A DNA stretch of 52,875 nt from Thiotrichales bacterium (GCA_016936535.1 JAFGXP010000031.1:1-52875), one strand, 5' to 3'; shown: positions 17,502-26,194, counted from the stretch's first letter. Program-made: numbers and translations. Notes: generated by a model not told the origin, from the sequence alone.

Positions 17502-18506
17502 ATGCAACAAGAGTCAAACAATTCCAGCGGCGTGACGAACGCCGAATCAAAAGCTGCAGGTGACAGTGGCGTCCCCTTAGCGCATTTTGACCGTCTCGCA
17601 GGCGCAGTCGAATCTTTGGTAAAACAAGAGCGTTGGAGCCGGCGCTTTGCCAACCTACTAAAACTGGCGATTGCCGGTTACATTCTGTTTTTTATCTACC
17701 TAGCGGTTGAGAATATGGGCGCTGCGAAACAACTGAGTGAAGCGAACAGCAAAAATGAACATCTCGCCGTTATCCGTCTTGAAGGCCCAATTCTGCCGCA
17801 GGGCGATTTCAGCGCTGAAACCATGATTCCTTTATTACAAGACGCGTTTAGCAACCCAGCCGCCAAGGCGGTCATTATTAAAGCTAACTCGCCAGGTGGA
17901 AGCCCGGTTCAGTCTGCTCTGATTAACGATGAAATCACGCGCCTCAAAGCCATTTATCAAAAGCCGGTGATTGCAGTCGTCGAAGATCTTTGCGCCTCGG
18001 GCTGTTACTACATCACGGTAGCGGCCGACAAAATCATTGCCAATAAAGGGTCTTTAATTGGTTCAATTGGGGTTCGGATGGATGCGTTTGGTTTTACCGG
18101 CTTAATGGAAAAACTTGGTATCGAAAACCGCTCGATGCACGCAGGCGAGCACAAAACCTTTATCAACCCGTTTGCGCCGAAAGATGAAGAAGGGGCCGAA
18201 TTTTTCCGGACACAGGTGTTAGAAAAAACCCATCAGCAATTTATTCAGGCGGTGCGTGATGGACGAGGCAACCGAATTCAAGAAGACAAGGATATTTACA
18301 GCGGCTTAGTTTGGCTGGGAGAGGATGCGATTCAAAAAGGCTTGATTGATGAAACGGGCGATCTAGGTTCTGTGGCACGTGATTTGCAAGAAACGCCAAA
18401 CTTACGTTATTACGAAGTTGAGAAGAATTTGTTTGAACAGCTCATGGGCGACATTAGCACAGAGACCGCAGCGCGCTTAAGTGCTTACTTTACCGGATTA
18501 CGCTAA
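17502..18506 (+). CDS. sppA: S49-family signal peptide peptidase (SppA-like), single-domain form
   Basis: A 334-residue membrane-anchored serine protease that would degrade cleaved signal peptides and other membrane peptides. It has one membrane anchor (about residues 53-69) after a cytoplasmic N-terminus, then the ClpP-like S49 fold. The nucleophile serine is in VEDLCASGCYYITVAA and the general-base lysine is probably the one in HAGEHKTFINPF. It is about half the length of E. coli SppA (618) and resembles the short form that assembles as an octamer. AAAGGA precedes the ATG. It is divergent from uvrC, 51 bases apart, and ends at a strong hairpin. Confidence 0.9.
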   Translation: MQQESNNSSGVTNAESKAAGDSGVPLAHFDRLAGAVESLVKQERWSRRFANLLKLAIAGYILFFIYLAVENMGAAKQLSEANSKNEHLAVIRLEGPILPQGDFSAETMIPLLQDAFSNPAAKAVIIKANSPGGSPVQSALINDEITRLKAIYQKPVIAVVEDLCASGCYYITVAADKIIANKGSLIGSIGVRMDAFGFTGLMEKLGIENRSMHAGEHKTFINPFAPKDEEGAEFFRTQVLEKTHQQFIQAVRDGRGNRIQEDKDIYSGLVWLGEDAIQKGLIDETGDLGSVARDLQETPNLRYYEVEKNLFEQLMGDISTETAARLSAYFTGLR

Positions 18507-18519
18507 ACACTGAGTCTAT

Positions 18520-18555
18520 ACACTCGGATGAGACCTGAATCAATCATCCGAGTGT
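18520..18555 (+). terminator. Terminator after the S49 peptidase gene
   Basis: A perfect 12-bp inverted repeat, ACACTCGGATGA (18520-18531) and TCATCCGAGTGT (18544-18555), with a 12-base loop, 14 bases after the stop. The following T run is short. It lies between convergent genes and may act both ways. Confidence 0.75.
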
Positions 18556-18575
18556 TTAGGATTTCCTTAAAGCTC

Positions 18576-19013
18576 CTAACCTTCTAGCAGAATATGCACC
18601 ATTGGAATCAAGGACACGAGCGCTAATAAAATGGGAATCCAAGCCTTCTCTTCCTGCTTAAAACTCCCAATAATTCCCGCAATCAAAGCCACTCCGGCGG
18701 CGACCCAAGCAATTGGAGGAAATGGAATGCTAAACACAACCGCCACCGCACCACTAACCATACCCAGCGTTGTCGCATTACCGGGTTGGTAACTCCGCGT
18801 ATTACGCATATCGTCCGGCATTGAACTCGATGACTGCAAACGCGTGAGCAAACTGTTTAATTGCGCATCACTCAGCCTATCTTGTAAGCGCTCTTCTTGA
18901 GACATCCCGACTTCAATTTTTCCTTGGCGATAAAGCTCTTTGAGCAAATCATCCCAATTTGCTTGCTCAGGTAAAGCATTAATAATCGATTGTGCTTCTT
19001 CTTTAATCGACAT
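18576..19013 (-). CDS. Unknown protein: soluble N-terminal segment plus membrane C-terminus
   Basis: A 145-residue protein with two parts. Residues 1-60 are charged and helical; IINALPEQANWDDLLKELY resembles the short N-terminal segment of many small uncharacterised bacterial proteins, some annotated as antitoxin-like. Residues about 80-143 are hydrophobic, with two or three membrane helices (VSGAVAVVFSIPFPPIAWVA, then GVALIAGIIG, then IPILLALVSLIPMVHILL). No catalytic motif is visible and I do not recognise the family. It stands alone, convergent with the S49 peptidase and divergent from rpoN. The gap to rpoN (19014-19267) holds only possible promoter sequences. Confidence 0.7.
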   Translation of the reverse strand: MSIKEEAQSIINALPEQANWDDLLKELYRQGKIEVGMSQEERLQDRLSDAQLNSLLTRLQSSSSMPDDMRNTRSYQPGNATTLGMVSGAVAVVFSIPFPPIAWVAAGVALIAGIIGSFKQEEKAWIPILLALVSLIPMVHILLEG

Positions 19014-19267
19014 GGTTTCTCCTCATCACATTCTCGGTGTTGGGCAACTTCTCGAACTTGAGCGTCTGAGAATATTTGCTTGAACATTTTTGTTTAGGGT
19101 AGAATTTTGCCAAATGGATTTCGTCAAAGCACAAATCAAACCAACTATGACTTTTAATCCTTTGGATCTGCTGTTTTTAAAACAAAATTCTTATCCGCGC
19201 GGTTATTATAGACAGATTGTGAAAGGCGTTCGACTTTCTCCACCGCACACTTGATAAAGGATGACCT

Positions 19268-20782
19268 ATGGCAATGATGCCCGGCTTACAGTTGCATATC
19301 GGCCAACAACTCAAGCTCACTCCTCAGCTGCAACAATCTATCAAAATTTTGCAGTACTCCGCGCTAGAAGTTCAACAAACCATTGAGGCCATGCTGGAAA
19401 ACAACTTCATGCTGGAAGTGGATGAAGAAGAAGGCAACGAGCCCGAAAAAAACCTCGCCAATGAAAGCACAGAGGAAGAAGCGGCCTATGCGGAATCTCG
19501 TGATCTCGATGAACAACCTCTCGAGATGAACGCAAATGACAGCTTAGAAAGTGATCTAAGCTTTGACATGGAATGGGAGGAGGTCTTTGCAGACCACGCA
19601 TTGACCAGCAGTAGCCACAGCGATACCAGCGAATATCAGGCGGCGGAAACTTACACTAGCAACGAACTCAGTCTGCACGACCATCTTCAATGGCAACTTG
19701 ATACCGCCAGTATGGATTCCCCCATGCATCTTCTGGCTTCATACCTAATTGATGACATTAATGATGAAGGCTATCTCAGTACGCCTCTGCCCGAGCTCTT
19801 ACTCACAATTAATGCGCACGAATCTCAAGCGGATGGCAGCCAATTTACGCTCGCCGCATTAGAAGCAGCTCTAGCACGCGTGCAACAGTTTGAGCCAAAT
19901 GGGGTTGGCGCACGCACGGTGCAAGAAAGCTTATTGCTGCAATTGGCGGTCATGCCACAGACTCCGTATGTGGTCACCGCTCGCCAATTAATTCGCGAAA
20001 ACTTCGATTGGCTGAGTTTTCATGACCACAAACGGATTAAAAAGGTTTATGGACTCGATGACGAAGAATTGAATCGTTTATTGCGGCTGATTCAAACCCT
20101 CAACCCAAGGCCGGGTCGAGCGTTTTCATCAACGCAGTCGGAAATCGTTATTCCAGACTTACGCTTGCGTAGAGTCAAAAATGGCTGGCTGGTTGAACTC
20201 AATCAGGATGCCTTTCCGCGTCTGAGCGTGAACAGTACTTACCTTAAACTGGCCAATTCGCTTGAAGATTCTGAACAAAATCGGCAGATTAAAGATCAAG
20301 TTAACGAAGCCAAAGGTTTAATCAAAAGCATACAAAGCCGAGGCGAAACCCTGCTCAAGGTCGGACGCTTTATTGTAGAACGGCAACAGGCTTTCTTTGA
20401 AGAAGGTGAGATGGCGATGAAACCTTTAGTTTTACGCGAAGTGGCCGAGTATTTGGATCTGCATGAATCCACTATTTCACGCGCTACAAACCAAAAATAT
20501 ATGCAAACGCCGCGTGGAACCTTTGAGTTGAAATATTTCTTTTCCACTGCGGTCAGCCAATATGGTAGCGATGATCAATCGGCAACTGCGATCAAGGCCT
20601 ACATCAAACAACTCATCGAACAAGAAGACCCAAAAAAACCGCTCAGTGACAGCAAGCTTATGAGTCTTTTGGAGGCGCAACACGATATTTCCGTTGCCAG
20701 ACGAACCATTGCCAAATATCGCGAAGCGTTGAATATCGCCGCGTCGAGCGAACGCAAACAATTCAACTCATACAAACGCTAA
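19268..20782 (+). CDS. rpoN: RNA polymerase sigma-54 factor
   Basis: RpoN directs RNA polymerase to -24/-12 promoters and needs enhancer-binding ATPases. The 504-residue protein is slightly longer than E. coli RpoN (477). Region I is the glutamine-rich LKLTPQLQQSIKILQYSAL; region II is long and acidic (about residues 50-130); the core-binding domain follows; the C-terminal DNA-binding part contains LHESTISRATNQKYMQTPRG and the RpoN box VARRTIAKYREALNI. AGGA precedes the ATG. Neither lptB upstream nor hpf/ptsN downstream is present, unlike the common proteobacterial cluster; an unrelated bicupin gene follows. Confidence 0.97.
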   Translation: MAMMPGLQLHIGQQLKLTPQLQQSIKILQYSALEVQQTIEAMLENNFMLEVDEEEGNEPEKNLANESTEEEAAYAESRDLDEQPLEMNANDSLESDLSFDMEWEEVFADHALTSSSHSDTSEYQAAETYTSNELSLHDHLQWQLDTASMDSPMHLLASYLIDDINDEGYLSTPLPELLLTINAHESQADGSQFTLAALEAALARVQQFEPNGVGARTVQESLLLQLAVMPQTPYVVTARQLIRENFDWLSFHDHKRIKKVYGLDDEELNRLLRLIQTLNPRPGRAFSSTQSEIVIPDLRLRRVKNGWLVELNQDAFPRLSVNSTYLKLANSLEDSEQNRQIKDQVNEAKGLIKSIQSRGETLLKVGRFIVERQQAFFEEGEMAMKPLVLREVAEYLDLHESTISRATNQKYMQTPRGTFELKYFFSTAVSQYGSDDQSATAIKAYIKQLIEQEDPKKPLSDSKLMSLLEAQHDISVARRTIAKYREALNIAASSERKQFNSYKR

Positions 20783-20866
20783 ATTGCCGGTAAATGACCT
20801 TCTGCAAAAGCGCCTGAATAAGCCTTAAGAATGACGGCAGCGATAGTATAAATAAGCGCCTCGTTT

Positions 20867-20872
20867 TATAAT
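20867..20872 (+). promoter_or_regulatory. TATAAT element before the bicupin gene
   Basis: A perfect TATAAT lies 43 bases before the bicupin start in an AT-rich stretch. No good -35 lies at the right distance, so the promoter is only suggested. Together with the terminator downstream it implies separate transcription from rpoN. Confidence 0.35.
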
Positions 20873-20914
20873 GGGAAAAATTTTTTGCATGTCCGAACCA
20901 AGAGGAAATTCATA

Positions 20915-21844
20915 ATGCAACCTAATCTGGTACAAGAGATTCAGCAAGCCGCTCAACAAAAATGGGAACGCCACGCTGAGGTTAAAGAGTATATGTCTGC
21001 CGTTAACCCGCCAATGCCCAAAATTGATGTGGTTCACTATCCCAGCGCTTTACATCAATCGGGCGAAAGTCGAGTGATTCGTTTTGACCAATCTGAAAAA
21101 CTTCAAACGCCTTATCCAGCCACTACCCCTAACCTGCTAGCTAATTATCTGCGCATTTGTGCTGGGGATACGCTTAAAACCGAGGTAAACGCCAGTTCGC
21201 AAATGTTTTATGTCATTCGCGGTCAAGGCAGAACCCAAATGCGCCACGGTACCCTGGAATGGAAAGAAGGCGATTTGTTCACTCTGCCTGCTGTTCCCGA
21301 TGCGTTGCACAGTGCCGATAGCGACACCGCTATTTATTGGGTACACGATGCGCCCGTGCTCGATTACCTTGGTGCAAAAGCAGACAAAGAGCGTTTTGAA
21401 CCCGTGCTCTATACCAAAGAGCGTTTAAATAAAGAGCTTGCTGATGTGCGTAAAATTGCTGAAGGGCGTAACCGCACAGGCATTTTGCTTGCTAACCCAA
21501 ACTTTCCACTGACGATGACCCTGACCCATACCTTATGGGCTTTGTACAATGTGTTGCCTGCGGGTGTCACACAAAAACCTCATCGCCATAATTCGATTGC
21601 GGTTGACTTTGTCGTCGCTTCTGGCCCAGAAACCTATACCCTAATTGGTAAGGAACTCAATCCGGACGGCTCAATCAAAGACCCAATTAAAGCACTTTGG
21701 ACACCAGGTTCTGTCTTCATTACCCCTCCAGGCTGGTGGCATTCACACCACAACGATTCGGGTGAAGATGCGATTGTTCTGCCGATTCAGGATGCTGGCT
21801 TAATCATGAATATGCAGCTACTGGACTTTCAACACGTCAAATAA
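20915..21844 (+). CDS. Bicupin protein related to gentisate 1,2-dioxygenases
   Basis: A 309-residue protein with two cupin domains. The start (ATG at 20915) has AGAGGA eight bases upstream. The N-terminal cupin (about 80-145) includes MFYVIRGQGRTQMRHG and EGDLFTLPAVPDALHS. The C-terminal cupin (about 205-290) has PAGVTQKPHRHNS and TPGSVFITPPGWWHSHH, so a metal could be held by His223, His225 and a histidine near 276-279. In gentisate and salicylate dioxygenases the iron is in the N-terminal cupin, which here lacks the HxH pair. A ring-cleavage role is therefore doubtful. It appears to be a single-gene unit with its own terminator. Confidence 0.75.
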   Translation: MQPNLVQEIQQAAQQKWERHAEVKEYMSAVNPPMPKIDVVHYPSALHQSGESRVIRFDQSEKLQTPYPATTPNLLANYLRICAGDTLKTEVNASSQMFYVIRGQGRTQMRHGTLEWKEGDLFTLPAVPDALHSADSDTAIYWVHDAPVLDYLGAKADKERFEPVLYTKERLNKELADVRKIAEGRNRTGILLANPNFPLTMTLTHTLWALYNVLPAGVTQKPHRHNSIAVDFVVASGPETYTLIGKELNPDGSIKDPIKALWTPGSVFITPPGWWHSHHNDSGEDAIVLPIQDAGLIMNMQLLDFQHVK

Positions 21845-21853
21845 ATTAGCCAT

Positions 21854-21888
21854 AATGCGCTGAAAACGCCCTTTGTTTTCGGCGCATT
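21854..21888 (+). terminator. Strong intrinsic terminator after the bicupin gene
   Basis: A 14-bp stem (21854-21867 with 21875-21888, one G-T wobble) with a 7-base loop, followed by TTATTT, begins ten bases after the stop codon. Confidence 0.9.
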
Positions 21889-21981
21889 TTATTTGAGCGC
21901 TTTGCCCGAATCAGGTGTAAAGCCCTCCATTTGGAAAGACGCTTTAAAAGCCGGCCTCCGTCTCTGCAAAAGGACCTATCT

Positions 21982-22698
21982 ATGCTCAACACGGATTATC
22001 GCATCGCCATTATTGAAGACGACCCAATTCAGTTACAAACCCTGGTTACTGCCCTCCAACAGCAAGGGTTTGTGGTACAAGCTTTTGCCGATCGAATCAG
22101 CGCAGAACAAGCCTTTGCCAAACAACTGCCCGACTTGGTCATTTCTGACATCATTTTGGGTTCAGAAATGGATGGCGGCTTTGATTTGGCCAAACATTTA
22201 TTGGGCTACAACCAACCGATTCCGATTATTTTTCTTTCCGAACGTCAATCCGAATTTGATATCTATACCGGCCATGCCCTCGGAGCAATCGATTACCTTC
22301 CCAAGCCGATTAGTCTGAATGTTTTGATTGTCAAAGTTAAAAATCTTCTGCGTATTACCAGCTCAAATAAAAGCGAGCTCAATGACGAAGAGCGCTCGAA
22401 AATCCAAGATTTGGAATTGGTCGCAGAGCAATTCAAAGCCTATTGGCACGGCAAGGCCTTAAGCCTAACGGCGACTGAGTTTGAAATGCTCAAGCAGTTC
22501 GCAACGGCTGGCGAAGGGGCTGTGGTGACCTACGATGCTTTACAGAAATCGACTCAAGGGGTAGTTGAACGCAACACCATCAACACCCATATTTGTCGGA
22601 TTCGTAACGCCTTCAAAAAAATTACGCCCGATTTTAACTTAATTCATAACGAGTATGGACGAGGCTATTCTTGGCAAACGTTACCCGATCAAGATTGA
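21982..22698 (+). CDS. OmpR-type response regulator, dedicated sortase-system type
   Basis: A 238-residue two-domain regulator. The receiver (1-125) starts IAIIEDDPIQ, has the phosphoacceptor Asp56 in DLVISDIILG, and the conserved lysine (Lys108) in DYLPKPIS. The winged-helix effector (about 155-235) includes LSLTATEFEMLKQF and NTINTHICRIRNAFKKI and ends EYGRGYSWQ. Around the active site the sequence MDGGFDLAKHL and FLSERQSEFD recalls the regulators of proteobacterial dedicated sortase systems; that assignment rests on memory of the family. AAAGGA precedes the ATG. The partner kinase follows after 80 bases. No sortase or sortase substrate is visible in the window. Confidence 0.82.
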   Translation: MLNTDYRIAIIEDDPIQLQTLVTALQQQGFVVQAFADRISAEQAFAKQLPDLVISDIILGSEMDGGFDLAKHLLGYNQPIPIIFLSERQSEFDIYTGHALGAIDYLPKPISLNVLIVKVKNLLRITSSNKSELNDEERSKIQDLELVAEQFKAYWHGKALSLTATEFEMLKQFATAGEGAVVTYDALQKSTQGVVERNTINTHICRIRNAFKKITPDFNLIHNEYGRGYSWQTLPDQD

Positions 22699-22778
22699 TG
22701 TCATTTCATCGGCAAGAAGAACTCAACGCGATGTCGGATTGTTTAACACTTTCGCATTTTACGGTTCGGTAGCGGCGG

Positions 22779-24338
22779 ATGTTTCTGATTCCGAAAGGCA
22801 GCTGGCGCTTATCCATTCGCGCCAGACTGTTTATTTTGCTGCTGATCTTAACCATTCTGCCTTTTCTTGCTTACCGCTTTGCGATTGACCTTCATCGTAT
22901 TTTGCTCAATAACCAAGCCATTGTGCAGCAGCAAACCGTTGAAAACCTAGCATTAATTCTCGAAAACCGTACCGATCTTTGGGCACTGCAGATACAATCG
23001 GGCATGCCAACTCGTCTGAGTCACTTGAACTTAAATAATTCGGTTTTATGGGTGGTCAATGAACTCGGACAAACCACTTATGTCGTGGGTAAGTTGCCGC
23101 CTCTAGCCGACCCAAGTGCCGAAGGCTTTTTTGTCGCAATCGGTAAGCTCCTGATCAAAACATTTGCCACCTTTCTGCCCTACTCTCTGCCTTATCCTTA
23201 CCCACAGAGTCCGCAGCCAGAAATTACCCTTATTCAACACTCATTGAACGGCCAAACACTTCAGCAATATCGCATGGATGCCTCGCGTAACCCAGTTTCG
23301 TTGATGTCTGCCACACCGCTAATGGTACAGAATCGTATTATTGGCTCATTGGTGTTGGAGCAACGAATGGAAACCCTCTTTAGCGAAAGTCTCGATTATT
23401 TTTATCGTTTAATCGGCATTGCGGCAACGCTATTTTTTATTGTCATGGTTGGCGCGATTGTTCATACCGCTTCCCTTTCCAATCGGATTATTCGCTTGGA
23501 TGAAGATGTGAAAAAGACTTTTGACCTAAAAGGCCGTTTAACCCAACTGGACTTTCCGGATCAACGCAATCGGATGTACCAAGATGAGCTGTCAGATTTA
23601 CGACATCATATCTACGAAATGCTCAAACAATTAGGCGCTTATGAACGCTACCTAAAACAGCTGCCTAAAACGCTGCGCCATGAGTTGCACAATCCATTGA
23701 ATCGATTGTCGATGGCCCTCACCCTTCTCGAAAAAGAAACGCAAAATCAACAGCTTATTTATGCACAGCATGCCGTTGTTCAGCTCAAACAAATCATCGC
23801 CTCACTTTCAGAAGCCACCAGTATTGAAGACAGCCTGCAAAGTCAACAGCCCGAATCCTTTCCTATCGGCTTGATGTTGCGCCACTACATTGAAAACATT
23901 GTGCTCCTTCACCCTGAATATCAGATAGAGTCACACCTGCATATCGATGAGCAGACTCAGGTACTCGGGGATGGTTTTATGATTGAGCAGATGATGGACA
24001 AACTGCTCTCAAATGCGAATGATTTTACCGATCGGCAAATGCCAATTCAGATTCGGGCGCAACGGATTGGCAATGTGCTTGAGTTAAGCGTCGAAAACAG
24101 CGGACCTCTGCTGCCGTCTGGGCATGAACGACAAATTTTTGATGGCATGACTTCGATGCGTGCCATTAATCAAGATCAACAGGCGCATCTTGGACTCGGT
24201 CTTTATATTGTCAAATTGATTGTCGATTTTCATCGTGGCAAGGTACACGCTGAAAACAGTCAATTTGATTATCGGGGCAAGCGTTTGCAAGGCGTTAGCT
24301 TTAAAATTCGCCTGCCAATTGAGCGTATTGAACGCTAA
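22779..24338 (+). CDS. Sensor histidine kinase, dedicated sortase-system type
   Basis: A 519-residue inner-membrane kinase. Membrane helix 1 spans about 15-33, a periplasmic domain about 35-205, and helix 2 about 211-230, followed by a HAMP-like linker. The phosphoacceptor is His301 in LRHELHNPLNRL. The N box is in EQMMDKLLSNANDFT, the G2 box is LGLGLYIVKLIVDFHRG. The N-terminus (RLSIRARLFILLLILTILPF) and LSEATSIEDSL resemble kinases of proteobacterial dedicated sortase systems. A TAG five bases upstream in frame makes this ATG the first possible start, although the binding site is weak. It pairs with the regulator upstream. Confidence 0.85.
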   Translation: MFLIPKGSWRLSIRARLFILLLILTILPFLAYRFAIDLHRILLNNQAIVQQQTVENLALILENRTDLWALQIQSGMPTRLSHLNLNNSVLWVVNELGQTTYVVGKLPPLADPSAEGFFVAIGKLLIKTFATFLPYSLPYPYPQSPQPEITLIQHSLNGQTLQQYRMDASRNPVSLMSATPLMVQNRIIGSLVLEQRMETLFSESLDYFYRLIGIAATLFFIVMVGAIVHTASLSNRIIRLDEDVKKTFDLKGRLTQLDFPDQRNRMYQDELSDLRHHIYEMLKQLGAYERYLKQLPKTLRHELHNPLNRLSMALTLLEKETQNQQLIYAQHAVVQLKQIIASLSEATSIEDSLQSQQPESFPIGLMLRHYIENIVLLHPEYQIESHLHIDEQTQVLGDGFMIEQMMDKLLSNANDFTDRQMPIQIRAQRIGNVLELSVENSGPLLPSGHERQIFDGMTSMRAINQDQQAHLGLGLYIVKLIVDFHRGKVHAENSQFDYRGKRLQGVSFKIRLPIERIER

Positions 24339-24488
24339 GACGTTATAAAACAAATCAAAGCAAACAAGCGCCCGCCCACAATCAAAAAAACCGATGAATA
24401 AAGCGCAAACCGCTCTGAGTTAATTTTACAGATGCGGTCGTAGTGAAATGGTCTACAAAAGAAATTGATTGTTAGCATTAGACCGAAG

Positions 24489-24529
24489 GTGGATTGACTA
24501 AACCGCTTCTCTTGGCTTCGTCAATCCAC
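24489..24529. repeat. Long inverted repeat between convergent genes
   Basis: GTGGATTGAC (24489-24498) and GTCAATCCAC (24520-24529) are perfect 10-bp inverted arms with a 21-base loop, in the 250-base gap between the kinase gene and the SPOR-domain gene. There is no T run, so it may be a weak terminator for the kinase or a protein-binding site. No gene was found in 24339-24588. Confidence 0.5.
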
Positions 24530-24563
24530 TCAACAATGAAGATGGCAGAGATCGCAAATAAAG

Positions 24564-24589
24564 AGGCAACTTAAGATACTGGGTTGCCT
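24564..24589 (-). terminator. Terminator of the SPOR-domain gene
   Basis: AGGCAAC (24564-24570) pairs with GTTGCCT (24583-24589); on the minus strand the hairpin begins at the stop codon and is followed by TCTTTATTT. Confidence 0.65.
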
Positions 24590-26106
24590 TAAGCCTTGGG
24601 CAAACGCCGACTGAGATCCTCCATCTGCCGACGCCATGGTGTGATCCCTAACTCACTTTTAATTTTTTTAGCAACCACATCCGCCTCTTTTTGACTGGAA
24701 AAAGAGCCCGTGACTAAGATATAGCCTTGTTCGCCATTTCGAACTTGCGGCAAGATATGTGCATTTTGCAATTTTTTCTGGCGCATCATTTTCTCAAGCG
24801 AACCCTTATCCGGCACACTTGCTAACTGTAAAACATAATGCTTTTTAGGTTGCTGCTGCAGCCAAACAATTTCTTGGGAGCCTTGAGAAGACCGATCTTT
24901 AACCGCGACCTTCGCGGCCGTTTCAGGCTTAATACGGGGTTCATCCATCACACTGGGCGCGGAGATAGAGGCAACAGGCTTGACCTTAGCCGGCGGTAGT
25001 ATCTCTGCAGACTTCTGCACAGGCGGCACTACTGATGCCGTTGTCGGAGGCGAAATCGTAGAGGACAATGAACTTGGCACCGACAAAACAGGCTCCGCAA
25101 CTTCAGATACCGTTGGCACATTTGGCTCGGCAATTTGCGCGGCCGCACCCTCAGGCTGAATCACCGTTACCGTGGTTTGAAAAGGTTTTATCGTCGGTTT
25201 ATTCAACGTTGCTTGAGCTGACTCCAGAAATTGGAGTTTTTGCATGACCTGTTCAAGTTTTTCACCAAGCGCCTTTTCAGCGTCCAATCTTTGATTGCTT
25301 GCTGTTTCGCTTTGTTGAGCCTTGAGCTGGGTTTGCAACTGCGTCAGTTGCGCTTGCAATTCAACCAGTTGCGCTTGCAAAGTTTGCATTTTCTGTTGAT
25401 TTTCAGCAGTGTAACTTAGCGTTGCCTCCGCACTAAGTGGTAGCTGTTGCAATTGCGTTTGCAAAGTTTCGATTTGAGCGCGATCCTGTTCGTTTTGCGC
25501 ATTCATTTGCGCCAAATCTTGCTGCATATTTTGGTAACCCAAGCCGACAATTCCCAGCGTTGCCAGCAATAGGGTTAAATTTATTGCCACACCAAGCATT
25601 TTGAATCCTCGTCCATTGCTTGGAGCAGGAATCGAAACTCGACTCGGTTGTGCCGCATACTGAGATTGATAGGGATTGACCACAGGCTCTACCTTATTAT
25701 TAACACGATGCTGGGTCGCCTCCGGCTTTGCCTGTGCCGAAAGCGTGACCGAATCCAAAGTATCATCCGCGAAATCGGTAGGATTAAACCCTTGGTTAGG
25801 TACCGAGTCGCTCGGCGAATAAGCATCGTTTATCGTATTTTTGTAAGGTGTACTTTTCGCAGACATCCCCCTCATCCCATCTTCTTCAAATGCAGAAAAC
25901 GCCTTAGACGCGGGGTTGGCAAAGTCGCGGTTTTGCCCCTTGGCATTGGGAAGAATGGTTTCGGGTACGACTTCGTTTGCCGCTTTTAACCAATCTTGTA
26001 AGGAATGGCCTTGGGTGTTCGGTTCCGCCATGGATTTGGCTTTATTTTCAATCGCTTCTAAAATCTTTGCGCGTTCCGCAGCAAGCTCAGACACTGTTTT
26101 GGCCAT
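24589..26106 (-). CDS. Membrane-anchored coiled-coil protein with C-terminal SPOR domain
   Basis: A 505-residue bitopic protein. Residues 1-165 are hydrophilic and presumably cytoplasmic; one membrane helix (about 169-190, LGVAINLTLLLATLGIVGLG) follows; then a glutamine- and leucine-rich coiled coil (about 195-300, repeats such as LQAQLTQLQTQL), a proline/valine/alanine-rich linker (about 300-400), and a SPOR domain (about 422-492, HYVLQLASVPDKGSLEKMM and YILVTGSFSSQKEADVV). SPOR domains bind denuded peptidoglycan glycans at the division septum, so a division or envelope role is likely. It resembles DamX/FtsN in plan only. It appears monocistronic. Confidence 0.85.
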   Translation of the reverse strand: MAKTVSELAAERAKILEAIENKAKSMAEPNTQGHSLQDWLKAANEVVPETILPNAKGQNRDFANPASKAFSAFEEDGMRGMSAKSTPYKNTINDAYSPSDSVPNQGFNPTDFADDTLDSVTLSAQAKPEATQHRVNNKVEPVVNPYQSQYAAQPSRVSIPAPSNGRGFKMLGVAINLTLLLATLGIVGLGYQNMQQDLAQMNAQNEQDRAQIETLQTQLQQLPLSAEATLSYTAENQQKMQTLQAQLVELQAQLTQLQTQLKAQQSETASNQRLDAEKALGEKLEQVMQKLQFLESAQATLNKPTIKPFQTTVTVIQPEGAAAQIAEPNVPTVSEVAEPVLSVPSSLSSTISPPTTASVVPPVQKSAEILPPAKVKPVASISAPSVMDEPRIKPETAAKVAVKDRSSQGSQEIVWLQQQPKKHYVLQLASVPDKGSLEKMMRQKKLQNAHILPQVRNGEQGYILVTGSFSSQKEADVVAKKIKSELGITPWRRQMEDLSRRLPKA

Positions 26107-26194
26107 ACAAACTCTCGGTTTCTCAGGATAAAAACACGAACTATTGTAGAATGCTTGAATTTAAAAAGATACCTTTCACCTAGGAGTTTTACCT

